A DNA stretch of 5,472 bases from JBJXHB01 sp046160725 (GTDB lineage Bacteria > Pseudomonadota > Gammaproteobacteria > Burkholderiales > Burkholderiaceae_C): positions 1 through 5,472 of the forward strand of contig JBJXHB010000402.1 in NCBI GenBank assembly GCA_046160725.1, given 5' to 3'. The translations under genes were made by a program, and so were the position numbers. Shown piece by piece: positions 1 through 5,034 of this stretch. A model generated the notes under the pieces. It was not told the DNA's origin, did no database searches, and saw only the letters and a program-made list of their open reading frames with translations. The stretch's first letter is position 1; each line of letters begins with the position of its first letter.

Positions 1-86
1 CCGGGCCCCCGGCCGGCGGCTGGGGGCTGGTCGTCCGGTGGCCGGCCGGCCGGCGCGCACGGGACGCACGGGGCGCGCCATCGCGT
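1..86. other. GC-only intergenic end downstream of purN
   Basis: No gene is supported here. The stretch lies just beyond the purN stop and is almost all G and C. It contains a run of GGCC/CCGG tetranucleotides at 40-53 and an 8-bp direct repeat, CGCACGGG, at 56-63 and 65-72. GCCCCC at 5-10 can pair with GGGGGC at 22-27 around an 11-nt loop. On the minus strand this could be a hairpin about 60 nt past the purN stop, but no U-tract follows, so it is not a clear intrinsic terminator. Confidence 0.4.
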
Positions 87-716
87 TCAACCGGCGAGCA
101 GCGCTTGCGCGCCGCCGGCCATGGTTACGATGCCGTCCGATATCGTCAGGCGGCCCTCGACAAACGCCCGCACCGCCTCGGGATAGAGGCGATGCTCTGT
201 GGCGAGCACGCGCCGCGCCAGGCTGTCCTCGTCGTCATCCGGCCGGACGGCGACGGCACCTTGCATCACGATCGGACCGTGGTCCAGGTCGGTGGTCACG
301 AAATGCACCGTCGCTCCGGCCACCTTGCAACCCGCCTGCAGGGCACGGCGGTGGGTGCGCAGGCCCGGAAAGGCCGGCAGCAACGAGGGGTGGATGTTCA
401 AGAGGCGTCCTTCATGGTCTTTCACGAAACGCGCGCCCAGGATGCGCATGAAACCGGCCAGTACCACCAGATCCGGTGCAAAACCAGCCAAGACGCGGGC
501 CAGCGTGTCATCGAAATCGGCGCGGTCTGCAAAGCCCCGATGGTCCACCACCGCCGTCGCGATGCCGTGCCGGGCCGCAAACGCCAGCCCGGCGGCATCG
601 GCCCGATTGGACAGCACGGCCACCACTTGAGCCGGCCAAGCCTGTGCCGCACAGGCCTCGATGATCGCCTCCATGTTGCTGCCGCGGCCGGAGATCAGGA
701 TGGCGATGCGCTTCAT
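87..716 (-). CDS. purN: Phosphoribosylglycinamide formyltransferase (GAR transformylase 1)
   Basis: PurN transfers the formyl group of 10-formyltetrahydrofolate to glycinamide ribonucleotide, the third step of de novo purine synthesis, in the cytosol. The 209-residue product matches the usual length (about 212 in E. coli). It opens with a Rossmann strand and the phosphate-binding loop GRGSNMEAI (residues 10-18). The catalytic triad is intact: Asn107 and His109 in LLNIHPSLLPAFPG (residues 105-118), and Asp145 in TTDLDHGP (141-148), nearly the E. coli numbering. The start at 716 is chosen because MKRIAILISGRGSN is the classical N-terminus. The frame stays open upstream to 878, but that extension crosses the trpS start and does not look like protein. 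No good Shine-Dalgarno sequence precedes the ATG. The gene is divergent from trpS, with 127 bp between the starts. Family assignment is very secure. Confidence 0.97.
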   Translation of the reverse strand: MKRIAILISGRGSNMEAIIEACAAQAWPAQVVAVLSNRADAAGLAFAARHGIATAVVDHRGFADRADFDDTLARVLAGFAPDLVVLAGFMRILGARFVKDHEGRLLNIHPSLLPAFPGLRTHRRALQAGCKVAGATVHFVTTDLDHGPIVMQGAVAVRPDDDEDSLARRVLATEHRLYPEAVRAFVEGRLTISDGIVTMAGGAQALLAG

Positions 717-843
717 GATGAGGGCCGGCAGTGTATCGGCGGCGCCCGAGGCGGCCGCCCGGTGGCCGCAGCCCTCAAGCGCGCACAACCCCGATGAGAC
801 AATCCTGTCCCCTTCCGCACCGGGCCCAACAGGGCTTGTCGTC
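717..843. promoter_or_regulatory. Divergent purN/trpS promoter region
   Basis: This 127-bp spacer separates two outward-facing starts, so both promoters should lie in or near it. On the plus strand GACAAT at 798-803 matches four of six -10 consensus bases (TATAAT) and lies 40 nt before the trpS ATG. The hexamer 17 bp upstream (775-780, TCAAGC) is a poor -35. AGGG at 831-834, 9 nt before the trpS ATG, is a weak ribosome-binding site. I saw no T-box, riboswitch or Trp-rich leader peptide. That a promoter is here is inferred from gene orientation; the exact boxes are guesses. Confidence 0.4.
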
Positions 844-2052
844 ATGCGTCCTCGCGTCCTCTCCGGCATGCGCCCCACCGGCGCGCTGCACCTCGGCCAC
901 TACCACGGTGCGCTGAAGAACTGGGTGCGACTGCAGCAGGACTACGACTGCTTCTATTTCGTCGCCGACTGGCATGCGCTGACCACGCACTACGAGGACC
1001 CCTCGGTCATCGAGGCGTCGGTCTACGACATGGTGATCGACTGGCTGGCCGCCGGTCTGGACCCTGAGCGGTCCACCATCTTCATCCAGAGCCGCCTGCC
1101 CGAGCATGCCGAGCTGTTCACCCTGCTGGCCATGGGCACGCCGCTGGGATGGCTCGAGCGCGTACCGACCTACAAGGACCAGATGGAGAAGCTGAAGGAC
1201 CGCGACCTGGCGACCTACGGCTTCCTCGGCTACCCGCTGCTGCAGGCCGCCGACATCCTGATCTACCGGGCCTCCTACGTGCCGGTGGGCGAGGACCAGT
1301 CGTCCCACGTCGAGCTGACGCGCGAGGTGGCGCGCCGCTTCAACCATCTGTATGGCCGCACGCCGCAGACCGAGGCCCGCGTCGCGGCGGCCCTGGCCCG
1401 CCTGAGCAAGGACGACCAGCGCTACTACGAGCGGCAGCGCAAGGCCTATGGCGAGTCCGGCAGCGTCGAGTCGCTGGCCAAGGGCGAGGCGCTGGTGCGG
1501 CGCGCGGCCGGCAGCATCGAAGGCTGGGACCTGACCGATACAGAGCTGCTGCTGGGCCACCTGAAGGGCAGCGGCCGCAGCATCCTGACCGAGCCGCAGG
1601 CCTTGCATACCGAGGTGCTGCGCCTGCCCGGCCTGGACGGCAGCAAGATGAGCAAGAGCTACGGCAATGCCGTGCTGATGCGCGACCCGCCGGCCGAGGT
1701 CGCCCGCAAGATCCGCGGCATGACGACCGACCCCGCCCGGGTGCGCCGCACCGACCCAGGCGACCCGGACAAGTGCCCGGTCTGGCAGCTGCACAAGATA
1801 TACAGCGATGACACCGCCCAGGCCTGGGTCCGCCAGGGCTGCACCACTGCCGGCATCGGCTGCCTGGAATGCAAGCAGCCGGTGATCGACGCCATCCAGC
1901 GCGAACAGCAGCCCTGGCTGGAACGCGCCGAGTCCTACCTGGCCAATCCCAAGCAGGTGCACTGGATCGTCGAGATGGGCACCGAGCGCGCGCGTACGGT
2001 GGCCCGCCAGACGATGAAGGACGTGCGCGAGGCCATCGGGCTCGGTTACTGA
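844..2052 (+). CDS. trpS: Tryptophanyl-tRNA synthetase, long form with four-Cys motif
   Basis: This class Ic synthetase charges tRNA-Trp with tryptophan, using ATP. The product has 402 residues against 334 in E. coli. The HIGH-type signature is HLGH (residues 16-19) within GALHLGHYHGAL, and KMSKS is at 268-272 in DGSKMSKSYGNAV. The Rossmann fold includes YPLLQAADIL (130-139) and VPVGEDQ (146-152). Between FNHLYG (166-171) and EPQAL (250-254) lies a charged, helical-looking insert of about 70 residues absent from the short E. coli form; long TrpRS with such an insert is known in beta- and gammaproteobacteria. Cys311, Cys333, Cys340 and Cys343 form C-x21-C-x6-C-x2-C, close to the [4Fe-4S] motif of Thermotoga maritima TrpRS. 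The start at 844 gives the expected N-terminus (MRPRVLSGMRPTG); the frame is open to 661 but that part overlaps purN. A phosphatase gene follows after 17 nt. Confidence 0.97.
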   Translation: MRPRVLSGMRPTGALHLGHYHGALKNWVRLQQDYDCFYFVADWHALTTHYEDPSVIEASVYDMVIDWLAAGLDPERSTIFIQSRLPEHAELFTLLAMGTPLGWLERVPTYKDQMEKLKDRDLATYGFLGYPLLQAADILIYRASYVPVGEDQSSHVELTREVARRFNHLYGRTPQTEARVAAALARLSKDDQRYYERQRKAYGESGSVESLAKGEALVRRAAGSIEGWDLTDTELLLGHLKGSGRSILTEPQALHTEVLRLPGLDGSKMSKSYGNAVLMRDPPAEVARKIRGMTTDPARVRRTDPGDPDKCPVWQLHKIYSDDTAQAWVRQGCTTAGIGCLECKQPVIDAIQREQQPWLERAESYLANPKQVHWIVEMGTERARTVARQTMKDVREAIGLGY

Positions 2053-2069
2053 CCGCCTGGCACGCCGCC

Positions 2070-2546
2070 ATGGCCTTTCGCATCCTGCCCTTGCCGCCCG
2101 ACATGCCGGGACATGTCTGGCTGGACGCCATGCCCGGGCGGTTCGAGCGCTGGCCTGTGTTTCTCGACCTGGCGCGCCAGCACCGGCTGGATCTGATCGT
2201 GTGCCTGGCGGAGCGACCGGAGCTGGCCCGCCTGTCACCCGACTACGACCGGGCCGTCAGCGCGGGCCAGCTGCCCTGCCGCTGGCTGCATCTGCCGATC
2301 CGCGACTTCGGCATTCCCGAGGCGGTTCAGGGCTATCGCGATGGCGTGCTCGACGTCGCCACCGCCGTGCGCCGAGGCGAGTCGGTGCTGCTGCACTGCG
2401 CCGCCGGCATCGGCCGCACCGGCACCACCGCGGCGTGCCTGCTGAAAGCCCTGGGCCTGTCGGTCGCACAGGCCCTGCGGGACGTACGCAGCGCCGGCTC
2501 CAGCCCGGAGAGCGCTGGGCAGTCCGGCCTGATCGACCGCTTCTGA
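2070..2546 (+). CDS. Dual-specificity/tyrosine-type protein phosphatase (CX5R family)
   Basis: The 158-residue cytosolic protein carries the cysteine phosphatase P-loop HCAAGIGRTG (residues 109-118): nucleophile Cys110, phosphate-binding Arg116 and the following Thr117. Asp79 in LPIRDFGIPE (75-84) fits the general acid of small dual-specificity enzymes. Gln151 near the C-terminus (AGQSGLIDRF) is placed like the conserved Q-loop glutamine. There is no signal peptide or membrane segment. These residues predict hydrolysis of a phosphoester through a cysteinyl-phosphate intermediate. The substrate is unknown: a phosphotyrosine protein, a phosphoinositide-like molecule or another small phosphate ester are all possible. 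The ATG at 2070 lies 17 nt after the trpS stop, so co-transcription is likely; its ribosome-binding site is weak, which would suit translational coupling. Family call is firm, specificity is not. Confidence 0.88.
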   Translation: MAFRILPLPPDMPGHVWLDAMPGRFERWPVFLDLARQHRLDLIVCLAERPELARLSPDYDRAVSAGQLPCRWLHLPIRDFGIPEAVQGYRDGVLDVATAVRRGESVLLHCAAGIGRTGTTAACLLKALGLSVAQALRDVRSAGSSPESAGQSGLIDRF

Positions 2547-2639
2547 CCCTGCCCAAGGCCGGGCAGTGCACAGCCTGGTTCCTTTGGGGGCCCGGCACGG
2601 TGCATGGCCGCAAGCCGACATGGGTCGGCGCCGCAGCTG
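2547..2639. terminator. Convergent spacer with two short perfect hairpins
   Basis: This 93-bp spacer lies between the convergent 3' ends of the phosphatase gene and the RsgA-type gene, so both transcripts should stop near here. CTGCCC (2549-2554) pairs with GGGCAG (2561-2566) around a 6-nt loop directly behind the phosphatase stop. A run with several T residues follows loosely (2577-2585). GCCGAC (2614-2619) pairs with GTCGGC (2624-2629) around a 4-nt loop, 10 nt past the minus-strand stop. Neither has a proper U-tract, so termination is inferred from position and stem alone. Confidence 0.35.
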
Positions 2640-3734
2640 TCAAGCGCCGCTTCGCTTGGACTTGGCGCGCGCCGCACCGGCCCGGCCCCGCACTTTCCAC
2701 TGCTGCAGCTGCTCGCGCCGCTCCAGCATGGTCATCGAGTCCCGGCGTGCCTCGCGTTGCAGTTTGTGGAAGCTGCGCAGCCGCTCCTCAGGCACGGCTT
2801 CTCGAACCGCGCAGCCCGGCTCGCCCTGGTGGCGGCAATCCCGGAAGCGGCAACCCATGGCCGCCGTGGTGACATCGCCGAAGGCCGCGTCCAGCTGCTG
2901 CACGTCGTCCACATCCAGGCGCAGCGCGCGCAGGCCGGGCGTGTCGATGACGCAGGCGCCGCCTGGCAGCAGCCGCAGCGTCCGGGCGGTGGTGGTATGG
3001 CGGCCACGGCTGTCGTCGGCCCGCACCGGCCCGGTGTCCTGCAGGCGTTGACCGGCCACCGAGTTGGTCAGGGTGCTCTTGCCCGCTCCGCTGGAGCCCA
3101 GCAGTACCACCGTGCGACCGGCCTGCAACCACGGTGTCAGCGCCTGCGTGGCCTCGATATCGCGGCCGTCCAACGCGAAGACGGGCACCCCTTGCGGGAC
3201 CGCCGCCTCGGCAAGGGCGACACGCCGCGTCAGCTGGTCCGGCGCCACCAGGTCCGCCTTGCTCAGGATCAACACGGCTTCCAGACCGGACAGTGCGGCC
3301 AGGGCCAGATAGCGGTCCAAGCGACGCAGGTTGAAGTCATGATCCAGGCCCATCACCAACCACGCCGTGTCCACGTTGCTGACCAGCACCTGCCGGCGCA
3401 GCCCGCCGTTGCCATCACTGATGCGACGCGACACCTGCCGCCGCGCCGGCAGCTGGCGCGCCACCCACCAGCCGCCGCCCGGGTCGCGGGACAACAGCAC
3501 CCAGTCACCCGAGGCCAGTGTGTCGTCACCGTCGCGCAGGGCGTGTTGCAGAGCCGGCAGCAGCCGGGCGGCGCAGGCCCGATGGCCGTCATGCAGCAGC
3601 ACCTGGTCGCGCCGCACCTCGATCACGCGGCGCAGGGGCGCCGCATCTTGCATGGCCTGATGAAGATCGGCATCGGTGGCACCGATGGCGCGCAACGCGG
3701 CCGGGTCGTTCTCAAGAGAATGAGCTTCGTTCAT
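2640..3734 (-). CDS. rsgA: RsgA/YjeQ-type circularly permuted GTPase, 30S subunit maturation factor
   Basis: RsgA binds the nearly mature 30S subunit and uses GTP hydrolysis, stimulated by the ribosome, in late assembly. The 364-residue product has the family layout: an N-terminal OB-fold-like part (roughly 33-115), a permuted GTPase domain and a C-terminal zinc domain. Motif order is G4 SKAD (158-161), then G1 GSSGAGKST (213-221), the threonine-rich switch GRHTTTAR (244-251) and G3 DTPG (264-267); G4 ahead of G1 marks the permutation. The zinc knuckle is Cys295, Cys300, His302 and Cys308 (C-x4-C-x-H-x5-C), with the E. coli spacing. A Lys/Arg-rich tail (347-362) could touch rRNA. The start at 3734 gives a full-length protein, though its ribosome-binding site is weak; Met28 is a less likely alternative. 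The region around MGLDHDFNLRRLDRYL (128-143) looks like a second RsgA subfamily rather than the usual betaproteobacterial enzyme, so this may be a paralog. Confidence 0.92.
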   Translation of the reverse strand: MNEAHSLENDPAALRAIGATDADLHQAMQDAAPLRRVIEVRRDQVLLHDGHRACAARLLPALQHALRDGDDTLASGDWVLLSRDPGGGWWVARQLPARRQVSRRISDGNGGLRRQVLVSNVDTAWLVMGLDHDFNLRRLDRYLALAALSGLEAVLILSKADLVAPDQLTRRVALAEAAVPQGVPVFALDGRDIEATQALTPWLQAGRTVVLLGSSGAGKSTLTNSVAGQRLQDTGPVRADDSRGRHTTTARTLRLLPGGACVIDTPGLRALRLDVDDVQQLDAAFGDVTTAAMGCRFRDCRHQGEPGCAVREAVPEERLRSFHKLQREARRDSMTMLERREQLQQWKVRGRAGAARAKSKRSGA

Positions 3735-3954
3735 TGGTATCGATTCGCTGTGGCCGCCTGCCCGCTTGCGCGTGCGGCGGCGTCATGCCGATGGCGCCAG
3801 CGGCCCGATGGGGCCGAGGCGGTCCAGGGAATGGTTTCGTCGGAGCCGGCAGGCGGCGCCGCGACAGCGGATCGATCAGTGTCAGTGGCCGGCGGCCTTG
3901 GGGAGGCCGCGACCGACGCGCCCGGTGGTCAACACCAGGACGCGCACCACGCTG

Positions 3955-4008
3955 TCACGCTCGGGCCTGTGCGGCCGACGAGGCAATGTCTTGGGCTTGT
4001 CGTTCCAT
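3955..4008 (-). CDS. Possible 17-residue peptide or leader ORF with very strong RBS
   Basis: The ORF reads MERQAQDIASSAAQARA and then TGA. It deserves mention because a perfect AGGAGG (minus strand, 4020-4015) sits exactly 6 nt before its ATG, while every confident gene here has a weak ribosome-binding site. The peptide would be short and likely an amphipathic helix; I do not recognise it. It lies about 220 nt before the RsgA-type start on the same strand, so it could be a leader peptide or the first codons of a gene later broken by a frameshift. In a second frame, codons continue to a stop at 3882-3884, including VVRVLVLTTGRVGRGLPK. Whether any of this is translated is unknown. Confidence 0.3.
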   Translation of the reverse strand: MERQAQDIASSAAQARA

Positions 4009-4014
4009 GGCTTG

Positions 4015-4020
4015 CCTCCT
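4015..4020 (-). promoter_or_regulatory. Perfect Shine-Dalgarno AGGAGG
   Basis: CCTCCT on the plus strand reads AGGAGG on the minus strand, with a 6-nt spacer (CAAGCC) to the ATG at 4008. Its first bases overlap the TAG stop (4021-4019) of the upstream 59-codon ORF, an arrangement common between translationally coupled genes. A six-base match could also be chance. Confidence 0.4.
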
Positions 4021-4198
4021 ATGCGTGGATGGTGGGGATGCCCAAGCGCGGAAAGGCCGCGTCAAGGCTGTTGGGGCGCGCAGTTTGCGCCCGGCGGGGG
4101 CGTGCCGTCAACCGTACCGTGCGGCCATTGCGATCCGTGGTCACTGCGGCATACCCGCAGACATCGACATGGCACACGCCACCAAAATCGCCATCCAT
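4019..4198 (-). CDS. Possible 59-residue hypothetical protein
   Basis: An ATG at 4198 opens a 59-codon minus-strand frame ending in TAG at 4019-4021, which overlaps the AGGAGG of the next small ORF. The product has a fairly protein-like centre (YAAVTTDRNGRTVRLTA, residues 16-32), two cysteines near the N-terminus (Cys9, Cys14) and the C-terminus LDAAFPRLGIPTIHA. GGGG just ahead of the ATG is a poor, too-close ribosome-binding site. By my count about 42 of 59 third codon positions are G or C, only moderate for DNA this GC-rich. The frame also stays open upstream through the antisense of the DUF3047 gene, so openness alone means little. No family recognised; it could be a chance ORF or the tail of a decayed gene. 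Confidence 0.2.
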   Translation of the reverse strand: MDGDFGGVCHVDVCGYAAVTTDRNGRTVRLTARPRRAQTARPNSLDAAFPRLGIPTIHA

Positions 4199-4220
4199 CG
4201 ACCCCAACGACGGCGGCACG

Positions 4221-5018
4221 ATGTTGAGATTGATCGACCGACGCTCCTGGATGCTGGGCTCCCTCGGTGGTGCGCTGGGTGGTGCGATGGGTGCGCTGTC
4301 CGGTTGCACGACGGCACCGGTGGCACCGGTGGCACCGGTGGCACCCGTGGCGCCAGCGCCAGGTCGCGTGGCCGCCTTCTCCGCATCGCCGCCCAACGGC
4401 CGGGTTCCCGCCGGCTGGGCCGAGTTGTCGCTGCGCCCGGGCAAGACACCCACGCGCTACACCGCCGTCCGCGACGGCAGCCGCACGGTGCTGCATGCCC
4501 GCGCCAGCCAGGGCGCGTCCGCCTTGCAGGCATCGGTGAACATCGATACGTCAGGCCAGCCGCGGCTGCGCTGGAGCTGGCGTGTGGCGCAGGCGCCAGA
4601 GCTGGCCTCCGTGAGCCATGCCGATGACGACGACGCGCCCGTGCGCCTGTTGATCGGATTTGACGGCGACCATGCCCGGCTCAGCGTGCGCGACCGGCTG
4701 TTGTTCCAGCAGGCCGAGTTGTTCACCGGTCATCGCCCACCGTTTGCGACCTTGGCCTATGTGTGGTGCGGCCGCACGCCACCGCTGACGGTGGTCTCGA
4801 ACCACCGGACGGGCCGCCTTCAGTACAAGGTCATCGAGTCGGGCATGGCCAGCGTCGGACGTTGGCAGCACTACGAACGCAACCTGGTGGCGGACTATCG
4901 GCTGGCGTTCGGCGGCGAGCCTCCCGGGCGCGTCATCTCGGTCGGCGTGCTCACCGACAGCGACGCCACCGGCTCGGTCTTCGAGGCCTGGTACGGCGAC
5001 ATCAGCATCAGTGCCTGA
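4221..5018 (+). CDS. DUF3047 domain lipoprotein
   Basis: The product has 265 residues. The N-terminus is an export signal: twin arginines in DRRSWMLG (residues 6-13), a Gly/Ala/Leu-rich hydrophobic stretch (12-26) and the lipobox LSGC with Cys29. It should be lipidated and held at the periplasmic side of a membrane, perhaps exported by Tat. A linker with four Ala-Pro-Val units (32-43) follows. The rest matches DUF3047: LRWSWRV (116-122), an Asp-rich DDDDAPVRL (135-143), FDGD (147-150), FATLAYVW (175-182), the ERN..ADYRLAFGGEPP segment (219-235) and a C-terminal TDSDATGSVFEAWYGDI (245-261). Function of the family is unknown; the Trp- and Asp-rich beta pattern resembles a carbohydrate- or ligand-binding sandwich, which is inference. 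The ATG at 4221 is chosen because it gives a complete signal; the frame is open far upstream without protein character. An RluA-type gene follows 16 nt later. Confidence 0.85.
   Translation: MLRLIDRRSWMLGSLGGALGGAMGALSGCTTAPVAPVAPVAPVAPAPGRVAAFSASPPNGRVPAGWAELSLRPGKTPTRYTAVRDGSRTVLHARASQGASALQASVNIDTSGQPRLRWSWRVAQAPELASVSHADDDDAPVRLLIGFDGDHARLSVRDRLLFQQAELFTGHRPPFATLAYVWCGRTPPLTVVSNHRTGRLQYKVIESGMASVGRWQHYERNLVADYRLAFGGEPPGRVISVGVLTDSDATGSVFEAWYGDISISA
4266..4298 (+). repeat. 12-bp repeat inside the lipoprotein signal sequence
   Basis: GGTGGTGCGCTG (4266-4277) is repeated with one change as GGTGGTGCGATG (4278-4289), then partially as GGTGCGCTG (4290-4298). It encodes GGAL-GGAM-GAL, the hydrophobic core of the signal peptide. 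It probably arose by slippage. Confidence 0.75.
4314..4349 (+). repeat. 9-bp tandem repeat, four units, encoding Ala-Pro-Val
   Basis: Three identical copies of GCACCGGTG (4314-4322, 4323-4331, 4332-4340) are followed by GCACCCGTG (4341-4349), which differs at one base. The unit is a multiple of three, so copy-number change keeps the frame and only lengthens or shortens the linker after the lipid-anchoring Cys29. It is a candidate variable-number repeat. Confidence 0.9.
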
Positions 5019-5034
5019 CCTTACCGGCTGCGGC

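Larger units (their letters stand above)
3735..4220. other. 486-bp region without a confident gene, between divergent genes
   Basis: This region separates the minus-strand RsgA-type gene from the plus-strand DUF3047 gene and must hold their promoters, although no convincing -35/-10 pair stands out. On the plus side CAAAAT (4183-4188) could be a -10 and TCGACA (4164-4169) resembles a -35, but the 13-bp gap is too short. Two perfect hairpins occur: GCGGCCT/AGGCCGC (3892-3898 with 3904-3910, 5-nt loop) and GGGCGC/GCGCCC (4074-4079 with 4087-4092, 7-nt loop). Such stems arise easily at this GC content. The notable content is the minus-strand small-ORF pair, listed separately. The plus strand is open for long stretches but without protein-like sequence. 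Confidence 0.5.

Noticed and set aside
40..72. GGCC run and CGCACGGG direct repeat as a binding-site cluster
   Set aside because: Too short and too close to background composition to claim a function; noted only as sequence content.
661..843. Upstream extension of TrpRS to a Met at 661
   Set aside because: The extra 61 residues overlap purN on the opposite strand and resemble nothing in TrpRS; MRPRVLSGMRPTG at 844 is the normal N-terminus.
717..878. N-terminal extension of PurN to a Met at 878
   Set aside because: It would overlap the trpS start, is not protein-like, and the Met at 716 gives exactly the expected PurN N-terminus.
775..2238. A 487-codon open frame on the minus strand opposite trpS
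   Set aside because: It is the mirror of a strongly supported trpS and shows no recognisable domain; its openness follows from codon bias on the other strand.
3892..3910. Perfect 7-bp hairpin as an intrinsic terminator or small-RNA element
   Set aside because: No U-tract follows on either strand, and GC-only stems of this length are expected by chance at this composition.
4314..4349. CRISPR-like or regulatory direct-repeat array
   Set aside because: Units are 9 bp, contiguous without spacers, in frame and coding for Ala-Pro-Val; this is a protein linker.
2604..5018. An 804-codon open frame on the plus strand running antisense to the RsgA-type gene and into DUF3047
   Set aside because: Its first two thirds are the complement of a clear GTPase gene and lack protein-like composition. 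Only the part from 4221, with a lipoprotein signal and DUF3047 domain, is real. Stops are rare in such GC-rich DNA.
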